Shown: positions 26,084 through 34,843, counted from the first letter of the stretch. The stretch is DNA of 64,000 bases from JAICYJ01 sp963737445 (GCA_963737445.1 CAVTSO010000019.1:62001-126000); one strand, 5' to 3'. The notes: generated by a model from the sequence alone, not told the origin. Translations and numbers: made by a program.

Positions 26084-27047
26084 CGCGGTTCCAGCGGGAC
26101 AGCCGCACCAGCGTGCGGCCCAGCTTGTCGGCGTCGTGCTGCCACTCACCGGCCAGGCGGGCGCCGAACACGCGCACTCCCTGGCGGCGCAGGCCGCCGC
26201 GGTCGACCGGCACCGGCACACCGTGCTCGGCCCGGTTGCGGCTGACCAGCACGGCGTCCACCAGGTCGTCGCCGACGTGCTCGTAGATGCGCGCGATGTG
26301 GTCGGAGGCGCGGTAGCCCTCGGTCTCGCCCGGCTGCTGTAGCAGGTTGCAGACGTAGATGCGCGGCACCTTGGCCGCCCGCACCGCCTCGCGGATGCCC
26401 GGCACCAGCAGCGGCGGTAGCGTGCTCGTGAAGAGGCTGCCCGGGCCCATCACGATCAGGTCGGCCCGCTCGATCGCCTGCAGCGCGCGCGGGTGGGCGG
26501 CGGGGTCGGGCGGATCCAGCCGTACGGCCCGGATCGATGAGCCGTCGGCCGCGATCGCGGTCTCGCCGCGCACGGTGCGCTCGTCCTCCATCTCGGCTAC
26601 CAGCTCGACCATGTCGGTGGTGCTGGGAACGACCCGCCCCACCACCGCCAGCACCCGCGCGGACTCGGACACGGCCTGGTCGAAGCTGCCCAGCAGGTCG
26701 GTGAGCCCGGCCAGGAACAGGTTGCCGAAGCTGTGGCCGGCCAGCTCGCCGTCGGTGAAGCGGTGCTCGAACAGCTGGCTCACGAGCGACTCGTCCTCGG
26801 CCAGCGCCGACAGGCAGTGGCGCACGTCGCCGGGGGCGGGCATGCCGAAGTCGCGGCGCAGGCGCCCGGAGCTGCCGCCGTCGTCGGTGGTGGTGACGAC
26901 GGCGGTCACGTTCGAGATGCGCTTGACCCCGCGCAGGATCATCGACAGGCCGGTGCCGCCGCCCAGGCAGACGACGCGCACGCGGTTTCGCGATCGCGAG
27001 GTCGGCACCAACTCGAAGTTCGGCGGCTGGTCTGGGATTAGCGGCAT
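26070..27047 (-). CDS. yvcK: YvcK/CofD-like family protein (gluconeogenesis factor)
   Basis: The 325-residue protein belongs to the YvcK branch of the CofD fold. The nucleotide-sugar-binding start is VVCLGGGTGLSMILRGVK, followed by VTTTDDGGSSGRLRRDFGMPAPGDVRHCL, GHSFGNLFLAGLT and IVMGPGSLFTSTLPPLLVPG, all diagnostic. In Bacillus and actinobacteria it binds UDP-GlcNAc-type sugars and influences cell-wall metabolism and growth on gluconeogenic carbon. It normally forms a rapZ-yvcK-whiA set; here whiA follows with overlap, but the position upstream holds a broken methyltransferase on the other strand and no rapZ. Confidence 0.94.
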   Translation of the reverse strand: MPLIPDQPPNFELVPTSRSRNRVRVVCLGGGTGLSMILRGVKRISNVTAVVTTTDDGGSSGRLRRDFGMPAPGDVRHCLSALAEDESLVSQLFEHRFTDGELAGHSFGNLFLAGLTDLLGSFDQAVSESARVLAVVGRVVPSTTDMVELVAEMEDERTVRGETAIAADGSSIRAVRLDPPDPAAHPRALQAIERADLIVMGPGSLFTSTLPPLLVPGIREAVRAAKVPRIYVCNLLQQPGETEGYRASDHIARIYEHVGDDLVDAVLVSRNRAEHGVPVPVDRGGLRRQGVRVFGARLAGEWQHDADKLGRTLVRLSRWNRDELQ

Positions 27048-27109
27048 TCCACGGTCGAGGTTAGCGTGTGCGTGATGGGGGGCCCACGGCCCACGGTAGG
27101 CTGACGGCC

Positions 27110-27643
27110 ATGCGGCAGCCGGCCTCGAGCGACCCGCGGAAGCAGCTGGTCGAGTCCGGATACGACCGGATCGCGGAGCGCTACCTGGCCTGGGCGAGCG
27201 GGATCGCCGACCCCGGCCGCGCCCGGATGCTGGATCTGCTGCTGGAGCGGCTGGCCCGCGAGCAGCTGCCGGACGCCGAGCTGGTGCATGCCGACCTGGC
27301 GTCGGTCGAGTTCCCCGATGCCTGCTTCGACGGCGTCACCTGCTTCTAAGCGCTCGGTCACCTGCCGCGCGAGCAGCTGGGCGGCGTGTTCCGGTCGGTG
27401 CGCGGCTGGCTACGGCCGGACTCGTGGTTCCTGACCAGCATCGCCTGCGGCGACAACGCCGACGCGAGCGGCGAGTGGCTGGGCGTGCCCATGCACTTCA
27501 GCGGCTACGGCCCTGACCGCAACCGCGAGCTGCTGCGGAAGGCCGGCTTTCGCATCGACGTCGACGAGGTGGTGCCGCTGCACGAGCCGGAGGGCACGGT
27601 CACGTTTCAGTGGGTGATCGTGACGCCGGCCGCGGAGGGCTGA
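27110..27643 (+). pseudogene. Class I SAM methyltransferase, broken
   Basis: The frame runs from ATG 27110 to 27643 but is interrupted by TAA at 27347-27349, and the same frame continues after it. The N-terminus VESGYDRIAERYLAWASG and the C-terminus WLGVPMHFSGYGPDRNRELLRKAGF...VPLHEPEGTVTFQWV match a class I methyltransferase. Between LLLERLA and AELVHADLASVEFPD the expected SAM-binding motif (VLDLGCGxG and about 40 residues) is absent. The stop falls at CF-stop-ALGHLPREQLGG, where a Tyr codon would fit (TAT/TAC to TAA). Both lesions would abolish activity, so it is a decaying gene. It lies between yvcK and uvrC, in the slot often taken by rapZ. Confidence 0.8.
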
Positions 27644-27644
27644 C

Positions 27645-29504
27645 TCAGCCGGTCTTGTGCAGCGCCTCGTGGATGCGGCGTCCCACCTTGGGCGGAAGGC
27701 CGGGGACGGCCTCGAGCTGCTCGCGGCTGGCGCCGGTCAGCGCGTCGGCGGTCTTGAAGTGGCGCAGCAGGACGCGGCGCCGGGCCGGCCCCACGCCGGG
27801 CAGCCCCGCGAAGATCGTGTCCACCGACGAGCGCGCCCGGCGCTGGCGGTGGAAGCCCAGCGCGAAGCGGTGCGCCTCGTCGCGGATCCGCTGCAGCAGC
27901 TGCAGGCCGGCCGAGCCGCGCTCAAGCACGATCGGATCCGGCCGTCCCGGCACGAACACCTCCTCCTCCCGCTTGGCCAGCGCGATCACGGCCACCCGCG
28001 GCAGGTCGTGCTCCGCCATCGCCTTCAGGGCCGCGGCCAGCTGCCCCTTGCCGCCGTCGATCACCACCAGGTTCGGCGGCGACGAGAAGCTGGCGTCGAA
28101 CTCGTCGGCCGTAACCCGAGCCATGCGCGCGAACCGGCGGCCCACCACCTCCGCCATGCTGGCGAAGTCGTCCTGCCCGGCGCCGTGGCGGATCGTGAAC
28201 TTGCGGTAGTCGGAGCGCTTGGCGACCGCGTCCTCGAACACCACCATCGACGCGACCGTGTTCGACTCGCCCAGGTTGGAGATGTCGAAGCACTCGATCC
28301 GCACCGGCAGCGACTCCAGGTTGAGCTGCTCGCGCAGCTCCTCCAGCGCCTCCACCCGGCGAGCGCGGGTGCGCAGCGCCACCAGGCGGTCGTGCTCGAG
28401 CGCCATCTCGGCGTTACCTGCGGCCAGCTCCACCAGGCGCCGCTTCTCGCCGCGCTGCGCGACCCGCACCTCGACGGCGCTGCCGCGGCGCTCCGACAGG
28501 AACATGGCCAGCAGGCCGGCGTCCTCGAACCCCTTGGGCACGATCACCGACGGCGGGATCGCCACCTGGCCGCCGTAGTACTCGAGCGCGAACCCCCACA
28601 GCACCTCGGACTCGCGCTCGCCGCCGGCGTTGTCCAGGTAGAAGCTACGGCGGTCGGCCAGGCGGCCGTCGCGCAGCTGGAACAGCTGCACGTTGGCGGC
28701 GGTGTCGGAGACGGCGGCGGCCAGCACGTCGCCGGTCTGCGAGCCGACGTGGTCGGCCACCTGGCGCTGGGACAGGTGGCGGACGGCGGTCAGCCGGTTG
28801 CGGTAGCGGGCCGCCTCCTCGAACTCGTGGCGGGCGGCGGCGTCCTTCATCTGCTGCTCCAGCCGCCGCTCCAGCGGGCGCACCCGGCCGGACAGGAACT
28901 CGACCACGCTGTCGATCACGGCCGCGTAGTCCTCCTTCGAGATCAGGCCGACGCAGGGAGCGGCGCAGCGGCCGATGTGGTGGTCGAGGCAGGGCACGCC
29001 GGAGCGGCGCCCGGGCTGCGGGCCCTCGCAGGGCCGGTAGGGGAACACGCGGTTGAGCACGTCCAGCGTCTCCCGCACCTTCTTCGCACTCGAGTAGGGG
29101 CCGAAGTAGAGGACGCCGCGGCGGTGCCGCTCGCGCGTGAACATCACCCGCGGGTACTCGTCGGAGGTCGTGACCGCGATGTAGGGGTAGGACTTGTCGT
29201 CGCGGAGCCGGATGTTGAACGGCGGCCGGTGCCGCTTGATCAGGTTCTGCTCCAGCAGCAGCGCCTCGTGCTCGCTGCCGGCGGCCACGAACTCGATCTC
29301 CTCGATCCGGTCGACCAGCTCGGCGGTCTTGAGCGTGGCGTAGGCCTCGCGCCGGAAGTACGACTGCACGCGCTTTCGCAGCGACTTGGCCTTGCCCACG
29401 TACAGCACCACGCCGTCGCGGTCGTGGAACAGGTACACGCCGGGGCTGTCGGGCAGCTCCTTCAGCTGGGCGTCGAGCCTCTCGTTGCGGGCGATGGTGG
29501 GCAT
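27645..29504 (-). CDS. uvrC: Excinuclease ABC subunit C
   Basis: The 619-residue nuclease makes both incisions in nucleotide excision repair with UvrAB. It has the N-terminal GIY-YIG domain (LPDSPGVYLFHDRDG, LYVGKAKSLRKRV), a Cys-rich linker with CEGPQPGRRSGVPCLDHHIGRC, the UvrB-interacting UVR motif near FEEAARYRNRL, the RNase H-like nuclease domain (IECFDISNLGESNTVASMVVFE and VVIDGGKGQL), and C-terminal tandem HhH motifs (LPGVGPARRRVLLRHF, VPGLPPKVGRRI). The ATG at 29504 gives the normal N-terminus MPTIARNERLDAQLKELPDS. Downstream it converges tail to tail with the broken methyltransferase, one base apart. Confidence 0.96.
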   Translation of the reverse strand: MPTIARNERLDAQLKELPDSPGVYLFHDRDGVVLYVGKAKSLRKRVQSYFRREAYATLKTAELVDRIEEIEFVAAGSEHEALLLEQNLIKRHRPPFNIRLRDDKSYPYIAVTTSDEYPRVMFTRERHRRGVLYFGPYSSAKKVRETLDVLNRVFPYRPCEGPQPGRRSGVPCLDHHIGRCAAPCVGLISKEDYAAVIDSVVEFLSGRVRPLERRLEQQMKDAAARHEFEEAARYRNRLTAVRHLSQRQVADHVGSQTGDVLAAAVSDTAANVQLFQLRDGRLADRRSFYLDNAGGERESEVLWGFALEYYGGQVAIPPSVIVPKGFEDAGLLAMFLSERRGSAVEVRVAQRGEKRRLVELAAGNAEMALEHDRLVALRTRARRVEALEELREQLNLESLPVRIECFDISNLGESNTVASMVVFEDAVAKRSDYRKFTIRHGAGQDDFASMAEVVGRRFARMARVTADEFDASFSSPPNLVVIDGGKGQLAAALKAMAEHDLPRVAVIALAKREEEVFVPGRPDPIVLERGSAGLQLLQRIRDEAHRFALGFHRQRRARSSVDTIFAGLPGVGPARRRVLLRHFKTADALTGASREQLEAVPGLPPKVGRRIHEALHKTG

Positions 29505-29547
29505 CCTGTCCTGATCGTAGCCGTGCCCATCCACGCCATCGCGGCCG

Positions 29548-31380
29548 CTACCAGGGGGTGGGGATCGAGCCGGCCAGCGACCGCGCCCGGTCGGCCACGC
29601 CCGAGGCCACGGAGGCGACCACCCGCATGGGAGCGGTCTGCGCGCGCCAGGCAACATCCAGCGCCGTGGCGCCGACCCGTGCCGCGCCGTGGCACCACTC
29701 GGGATGGCGCAGGAGGTAGCCCGTGACGCAGAGGCCCGCTCCCACCGCGATCAGCGTCAGCCCTACCGGCGGCACCACCGAGGTGGTCGCCCCGATCGCC
29801 AGCAGCGATCCGCCCGCCGTCATCAGCCCGGCGGTGGTGGCGGCGCTGCCGACCGCCATCAGCCCGTACCCGACGCGGTCGCGGCTGCGGCGCGCGGAGT
29901 AGGCCTGGGCCGCGAACAGCCCGGTCGAGAGCGCCCCGCCCAGCACGCTGAACCGCGCCGCCCAGAGGCCGACGCCGCTCAGCTCCAGCCCGCCGGCGGC
30001 GGCAGCGGCCGTCAGGTCGCGGACGGCGCTGTAGGTGTCCCAGATCGAGCCGACCAGGTTGACGGCGTCGCGCCAGTGGGGGTCGGGCAGCAGTCCGCCC
30101 AGGGCGGTCAGGCCGAACCGAGACAGGTGCTGGAGCGCGGCCGCCGCCTGCAGCGGCACCGCGCGGCCGCGCTCGCCCAGCTGCTCGGCAGTGTGCCCGC
30201 CGGCGTCGAGCGCGGTGCCGAGATCGTCGCTCCAGGACGAGCCGGCTGCCGCTGGGCCGGCAGGACGGCCGCCCGGCGCGTGCGCGGGCACTGCCGGAGG
30301 CGGCTCGCCGCCACCTTCGGCGTCCACGCCGGCGTGTGGCACCGGCACCAGCCTGACGGATCCGGCCAAATCGACGCCGGCGCCGCCGCCGTCCCGCAGG
30401 ACGAGCGCCGCCGCCGACGCGCTCCCCAGCTGCGCCGCCAGCGCCTCCTCGAGCGAGCCGGGGTGCGCCGCCTGGGCTCGCGCCAGGGCGGCGGCGGCCG
30501 CGTCCGGATCGCTCGCCAGACCCATGCGCAGCTCGGCCGCAAGCACGTGGCCGGGCACGCCGCTGCGGCGGGCGGCGGCCGAGACCGGGTCGTCGAGCGG
30601 CGCCGGGCCGGCCGGCAACAGGCTCGCGTAGCCGTCCCAGCCGCCGTAGGCGAGCGACGAGTAGCCGACCCGCGCGCCGGTGTGCGGCGCCGAGAGCACG
30701 GTGCCGTCGCCCACGTAGATGCCGACGTGGTGCGGCGCGCCGCCGGCGGTCCCCACAAAGACGAGGTCGCCGGGCTGCAGCGCGGCCCCCCGCACCGGCC
30801 GGCCCATCCGCCACAGGTCGGCCGCGGTGGGCCGCCCCGGCAGCGACGCACCGGCAGCTGTGAACGCGTAGTCGACCAGCCCGCTGCAGTCGAAGCCGCC
30901 CTCGGCGCGGCTCTCGCCGCCCCACACGTAGGGCCATCCCACCTGCGCGGCGGCGGCCGCTACCACGGCCGCGCGGCCGCTCAGGCCGTGCAGGTCGACC
31001 GGCCGGAACGAGCCCGCCGGCGCGGCCACCTTGAACTCGACCGCGACGCGCGCCCGCGCCCGCACGGGGTGGTCGCCGTCCACCGCGACCGACACCTCGA
31101 CGCCGCTGGGCAGGCCGTCGTCGCTCAGCTGGGTCAGCGAGACCAGCCGTCCGCCGTTGTCGCGGGCGGCACCATCGGCGGCGGCGCGTAGGTCGGCGAC
31201 CGTCGCGGCTGGGTCGGCGGACAGCTCCTTGCCGGCGGCGAGGGCGGCCATGTCGGCCGCGCGCTGGGCGTTCGCCCCGGCGCTGTCGATGCCGCCGAGG
31301 ATGCCGATCAGAAACCCGGCCAGCACCAGCAGCAACACCAGCGCGCACGCCATCGACGACACCTGGCCGCGCTCGCTCAC
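29548..31380 (-). CDS. TadE/G-like protein fused to an NlpC/P60 cell-wall peptidase and a hydrophobic C-terminal domain
   Basis: The 610-residue protein opens like TadG/Rv3654c-type pseudopilin-like proteins: a short polar start with GQVSS, a membrane helix (about 10-30) and an Ala-rich ANAQRAADMAALAAGKEL amphipathic stretch. An NlpC/P60 domain follows at about 135-255 with catalytic Cys165 in FDCSGLVDYAF, His218 in HHVGIYVGDG and a third polar residue near His233. The second half has a Pro/Ala-rich linker, then about 200 residues with several hydrophobic helices. It should be an envelope-anchored peptidoglycan hydrolase. Start GTG at 31380 overlaps the preceding small Tad-like gene (GTGA). 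No TadA/B/C motor genes are visible. The fusion is unusual; the C-terminal part is unrecognised. Confidence 0.8.
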   Translation of the reverse strand: MSERGQVSSMACALVLLLVLAGFLIGILGGIDSAGANAQRAADMAALAAGKELSADPAATVADLRAAADGAARDNGGRLVSLTQLSDDGLPSGVEVSVAVDGDHPVRARARVAVEFKVAAPAGSFRPVDLHGLSGRAAVVAAAAAQVGWPYVWGGESRAEGGFDCSGLVDYAFTAAGASLPGRPTAADLWRMGRPVRGAALQPGDLVFVGTAGGAPHHVGIYVGDGTVLSAPHTGARVGYSSLAYGGWDGYASLLPAGPAPLDDPVSAAARRSGVPGHVLAAELRMGLASDPDAAAAALARAQAAHPGSLEEALAAQLGSASAAALVLRDGGGAGVDLAGSVRLVPVPHAGVDAEGGGEPPPAVPAHAPGGRPAGPAAAGSSWSDDLGTALDAGGHTAEQLGERGRAVPLQAAAALQHLSRFGLTALGGLLPDPHWRDAVNLVGSIWDTYSAVRDLTAAAAAGGLELSGVGLWAARFSVLGGALSTGLFAAQAYSARRSRDRVGYGLMAVGSAATTAGLMTAGGSLLAIGATTSVVPPVGLTLIAVGAGLCVTGYLLRHPEWCHGAARVGATALDVAWRAQTAPMRVVASVASGVADRARSLAGSIPTPW

Positions 31381-31676
31381 CGCGGCACCGTTGTCGTCAC
31401 CACCGCGGCGGCCGGCAGCGCCGGCAGCCGGATCGGCAACGGCACCGTCACCACCACGCGGTCTCCGCGCCGCTCGATCCGCGCGGCGTCGCGCAACGAC
31501 GCCGGCAGCGGCCGGCCCTCCCCGACCAGCACGGCCGCCTGGTCGGCCACCCGCTCGGCGGTGATGCGAGCGCGCACGATCGTCAGCGCCTCCAGCACCG
31601 CCACCGTCGCCAGCGCCAGCAGCACGGCGCAGCCGATCATCTCCACGCTCGACTGCCCCGATTGGCGGCGCGTCAC
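31377..31676 (-). CDS. TadE-like small pseudopilin-type protein
   Basis: The 99-residue protein has a short basic N-terminus, GQSSVEMIG at residues 7-15 (the TadE-type GQxxVE signature) and a hydrophobic helix of about 20 residues, then a variable soluble tail with repeated VPLPIRLPALP. This is the form of Flp/Tad minor pilins exported to the envelope. GTG start at 31676 overlaps the previous gene, and the TGA overlaps the next one, so the three genes form a coupled operon. The exact role (minor pilin or assembly factor) is uncertain. Confidence 0.75.
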   Translation of the reverse strand: MTRRQSGQSSVEMIGCAVLLALATVAVLEALTIVRARITAERVADQAAVLVGEGRPLPASLRDAARIERRGDRVVVTVPLPIRLPALPAAAVVTTTVPR

Positions 31677-31996
31677 TGCTCGACCACCGGCGCGTCGGCG
31701 GTCAGCGACAGCGAAAAGCCGGGGATCACGCGCGGCACGGACACCCGCACCGAGACGCCGCCGTCGGAGGTGCGCACCTGCAGGCCGCCGCGCATCGCGC
31801 CCGGCAGCGCGCCCGCGGCGGCCGGCTGCACCGCCGCTCCGACTAGCCGGGCGCGGGCGGCGGCACGGGCGGCGTGCTCGGCCGAGATCGCCGTCCAGCC
31901 AACCAGCAGCGCCTGCCAGCAGGCCAGCGTCAGGGCCAGCAGCGCCGGCAGCAGCAGCGCCGCCTCGATGCTTGCCTGGCCCCGGGAGCGATCCAT
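31673..31996 (-). CDS. TadE family protein
   Basis: The 107-residue protein starts MDRSRGQASIEAALLLPALLA, the typical TadE pattern of a Gly-Gln-x-Ser-x-Glu pre-helix motif plus a hydrophobic helix, followed by an Ala-rich amphipathic region (EHAARAAARARLVGAA) and a short beta-rich end. Such proteins are pseudopilins of the Tad secretion/pilus machinery. It is the first gene of the three-gene operon and is divergent from hemQ with 99 bp between starts. Confidence 0.8.
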   Translation of the reverse strand: MDRSRGQASIEAALLLPALLALTLACWQALLVGWTAISAEHAARAAARARLVGAAVQPAAAGALPGAMRGGLQVRTSDGGVSVRVSVPRVIPGFSLSLTADAPVVEQ

Positions 31997-32095
31997 GCGC
32001 CCACGCTAGGCCGGGTGTCCGTCACGGAACCAGACCGCGCCTGTGCCGAACGTGGTGACGGCCTGGCGACGGCATCCCACTGCTACCATCGAACC

Positions 32096-32848
32096 ATGAG
32101 CGAGGCCAACGGAGAGGCTCCGAACAACTCGTCCGGCGAGGACCGGCAGTTCGTGCACTTCTCCTTCTATAAGCTCGATCGCGGCTTCCGGCTGCTGCCC
32201 GCAGCCGAGCGCGAGGCGGCGCTGGCCGAGTTCGTGGCGGCGGTCGAGGAGTACGGCGAGCGGTTCCCGATCCGTGCCTACACGATGGTCGGCCTGCGCG
32301 CCGACGCCGACGTGATGCTGTGGAAGGTGTCGGAGCGGCTGGAGGACTTCCAGGAGCTGGGTACCGCCCTGCTGGGGACGGCGCTCGGCGCCCATCTGGA
32401 GACGCCCTACGCCTACCTCTCGATGACGCGGCGCTCGCAGTACGTGAAGGGCGAAGGCCGCTCGATGCACAAGCGCGGGCGGATCATGTGGAACCCCGAC
32501 TCCAAGTACCTGCTGATCTACCCGATGGTGAAGACGCGGGCCTGGTACCAGCTCTCGAAGCCGACGCGGCAGGGGATCATGAACGAGCACATCGCCACCG
32601 GGCACAAGTTCCCGACGGTGAAGATCAACACCACCTACTCGTTCGGGATCGACGACCAGGAGTTCGTGGTGGCGTTCGAGACCGACTTCGTGGGCGACTT
32701 CCTGGATCTGATGATGACGCTGCGCGAGACCGAGGCCAGCCGCTACACGGAGCGCGACACGCCCATCTTCACGTGCCGCTCGGGCGACATCCGCGAGGTG
32801 CTGGACACGCTGGGCGCTGCCGCCGCGGCGGCGCCGGTCGACGCCTGA
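32096..32848 (+). CDS. hemQ: Chlorite dismutase-family coproheme decarboxylase (HemQ)
   Basis: The 250-residue protein is a HemQ-type member of the Cld family, which converts coproheme to haem b in the coproporphyrin-dependent haem pathway of Gram-positives. Supporting motifs are FVHFSFYKLDRGFRLL at the start, FPIRAYTMVGLRADADVMLW, the KTRAWYQLSKPTRQGIMNEHI segment with its Tyr, GHKFPTVKINTTYSFGIDDQEFVVAFETD covering the proximal His region, and the closing LMMTLRETEASRYTERDTPIFTC. Chlorite-degrading members carry an Arg-based motif that I cannot confirm here, so HemQ is the safer reading. The ATG at 32096 lies 6 bp after an extended -10-like TGCTACCAT (32081-32089), suggesting a leaderless message. 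Confidence 0.9.
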   Translation: MSEANGEAPNNSSGEDRQFVHFSFYKLDRGFRLLPAAEREAALAEFVAAVEEYGERFPIRAYTMVGLRADADVMLWKVSERLEDFQELGTALLGTALGAHLETPYAYLSMTRRSQYVKGEGRSMHKRGRIMWNPDSKYLLIYPMVKTRAWYQLSKPTRQGIMNEHIATGHKFPTVKINTTYSFGIDDQEFVVAFETDFVGDFLDLMMTLRETEASRYTERDTPIFTCRSGDIREVLDTLGAAAAAAPVDA

Positions 32849-34766
32849 GCGGGCGGTCAGGTTGTAGCGGGCCGGACGCCGACCAGCGTACCGTGCGCGG
32901 GCGACCCTGACTTCGGCGGACAGCGTTGGCAGATCGTAGGCACCGTTGTGGCGGCGGCCGTTGATGAAGAACGTCGGCGTGCCGGAGACGCCGCTGCGGT
33001 CCGCCGAGTCGACGTCCTGGTCGATCTGCTCCGCGCCGGCGCCGCGGCGCATGTGGTCGCGGAAGCGGTCGACGTCGAGACCGAGCTGCTCGGCATAGCC
33101 CACCAGGTCGCCCGGCCGCAGGGCGCTCTGATTGGACAGCAGTAGGTCGTGCATGTCCCAGAACGAGCCCTGTTCGGCGGCCGCCTCCGCCGCCTCGGCC
33201 GCGAGCTGGGCGTTCGGATGGACGTCGTTCAGGGGCAGGTGGCGCCAGACGTAGCGCACGTCGCCGTGGTCGGCGAGCAGATCGCGCATCACCGCCTCCG
33301 CCTGGCCGCAGTACGGGCACTCGAAGTCGCCGTACTCGACGACGGTGACAGGCGCGTCGGCGGGTCCGCGGATGTGGTCGCGCTCCTCGTCCACGGGGGC
33401 CGCCAGGTCGACGATCGCCTCCGACGATCCGAGCAACGCCTGCACGCGCAGCCGCACCGGGAGCCGCGCGGTGAGCGCGAAACAGCAGCCATGTGCACAG
33501 CGAGGACACGAGCGCAGCGCTGAGCACGCCCAGCTTGGCCTCCTCCAGCCGGTCGCCGCTGAACGCCAGGGTGGCGATCAGGATCGACACGGTGAATCCA
33601 ATGCCGGCGATCGCGCCCCCGCCAACGACGGCCGCCCATCCGACCGGTGGACGCAGCCGGCCGCGGCTGAAAACGGTGACCAGCCACGAGGTGCCGGCGA
33701 CGCCGATCGGCTTGCCCACCACATATCCGATCAGGATGCCGAGCGTGATGGTCGAGGTGAACGCGCGCGAGAGGAAGGCGCCGTTGATCTCGATGCCGGC
33801 GTTCGCCAGGGCGAACAGCGGCACGATCACGTAGCTCGTCCAGGGGTGGAACACGCCCTGCAGGCGTACGTTGGGAGAGATGGCGGTGCGGACGCCCGAC
33901 TGGGCGGTGCGCGCCAGCTCCGGGGTGGGCTGCTCGCGGAACGCACGGAACAGGTCGGTGGCGCGCTCCAGGTCGCCGCGCGCGGCGGGCGACGCGTACA
34001 CCAGCAGGCCCAGCACCAACCCGACCACGATCGGGTCGATTCCCGAGCTCTCGACCGCCAGCCAGGCCGCCACTCCCAGCAAGGCGTAGGGCAGGCCGAA
34101 ACGGATCCCGAGGGAGCGCATCACCAAAATCAGGGCGAGCACCGCCAGTGCGAGGAGCAGCGGGCCGACGACGATGTGGCCGCTGTAAACGAGGGCGATC
34201 ACGGTCAGCGCGATGACGTCATCGACGATCGCCACAGTCAGCAGGAAGACACGCAGGCGGTCGGGAAAGCGCGGCCCGACCAGCGCCAGCAATCCCAGGG
34301 AGAAGGCGGTGTCCGTCGACATCGCCGTCCCCCAGCCGTGGGCGGTCGACGACCCGACGTTGAAGGCCAGGTAGATCAGCACCGGCACGACCATGCCGCC
34401 GATTCCTGCCAGCACGGGCAGCGCCACCCGCCGCCGTTGCCGCAGCTCCCCCATGTCGAACTCGCGGCGAGCCTCCAGGCCGACCACGAAAAAGAACAGT
34501 GTCATCAGGCCGCTATTCAGCCATCCGCGCAGGTCGAGGTTGATCGAGTGGTCGCCCAGCCGGACGACCAGGTCGGTCTCCCAGACGCTGCGGTACGACG
34601 ACGAATCGATGTTGATCCAGAGCAGCGCTGCGATCGTGGCCAGAAGCAGCACGCCGGCGCTGCCGGTCTCGGTGCCTATGAACTCACGAAGCGGCGTCTC
34701 CAGGTTGCGCGCCCAGGCGGTCTTGCCCGAGAACGGCCTGGTGCTGTCGGACGCGTCGTTGGCCAT
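32769..34766 (-). CDS. nhaA: Na+/H+ antiporter NhaA; 3' end frameshifted away from its thioredoxin domain
   Basis: Residues 1 to about 435 are a complete NhaA: ETPLREFIGTETGSAG start, LMTLFFFVVGLEARRE, GWGTAMSTDTAFSLG with the conserved Asp, VAIVDDVIAL with the Asp-Asp ion site, YVVGKPIGVAG with the conserved Lys, and GGGAIAGIGFTVSILIATLAF. It exchanges Na+ for protons across the membrane. The gene should continue into a DsbA-like domain, as in known NhaA-thioredoxin fusions, but after CTWLLFR near 33470 the homologous frame shifts by one base. The literal open frame runs on to 32769 as about 230 Arg/Pro-rich residues that are not protein-like and overlap hemQ. ATG at 34766 is chosen from homology. 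Confidence 0.85.
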   Translation of the reverse strand: MANDASDSTRPFSGKTAWARNLETPLREFIGTETGSAGVLLLATIAALLWINIDSSSYRSVWETDLVVRLGDHSINLDLRGWLNSGLMTLFFFVVGLEARREFDMGELRQRRRVALPVLAGIGGMVVPVLIYLAFNVGSSTAHGWGTAMSTDTAFSLGLLALVGPRFPDRLRVFLLTVAIVDDVIALTVIALVYSGHIVVGPLLLALAVLALILVMRSLGIRFGLPYALLGVAAWLAVESSGIDPIVVGLVLGLLVYASPAARGDLERATDLFRAFREQPTPELARTAQSGVRTAISPNVRLQGVFHPWTSYVIVPLFALANAGIEINGAFLSRAFTSTITLGILIGYVVGKPIGVAGTSWLVTVFSRGRLRPPVGWAAVVGGGAIAGIGFTVSILIATLAFSGDRLEEAKLGVLSAALVSSLCTWLLFRAHRAAPGAAARAGVARIVGGDRRPGGPRGRGARPHPRTRRRACHRRRVRRLRVPVLRPGGGGDARSARRPRRRALRLAPPAPERRPSERPARGRGGGGGRRTGLVLGHARPTAVQSERPAAGRPGGLCRAARSRRRPLPRPHAPRRRRGADRPGRRLGGPQRRLRHADVLHQRPPPQRCLRSANAVRRSQGRPRTVRWSASGPLQPDRPLRRRPAPPRRQRPACPAPRGCRPSGT
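32857..33466 (-). pseudogene. DsbA/thioredoxin-like domain detached from NhaA by a frameshift
   Basis: This is the C-terminal half of an NhaA-thioredoxin fusion, read one base out of the antiporter frame. It begins LTARLPVRLRVQALLGSSEA, then DHIRGPADAPVTVVEYGDFE, the active site CPYC, HLPLNDVHPNAQLAAEAAEAA, and the cis-Pro segment SGVSGTPTFFINGRRHNGAYD. All key elements of the domain are intact. A GTG at 33457 could start it separately, and the frame is open far beyond the domain into hemQ antisense (to 32006), so the natural stop is also lost or shifted. It may be a real mutation, a sequencing error or an instance of ribosomal frameshifting. Confidence 0.7.
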
Positions 34767-34843
34767 GCCGCATTGTGCCCCGGACGACGCGGCACGCGAC
34801 GGGAACGGGTGCATCTTCGGGTACGGCGCTGTCGCAACGGCGA

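Noticed and set aside
32006..32848. Extension of the thioredoxin-like frame antisense to hemQ
   Set aside because: Beyond the domain the translation is His/Arg-rich and mirrors the hemQ codons; hemQ is clearly the real gene.
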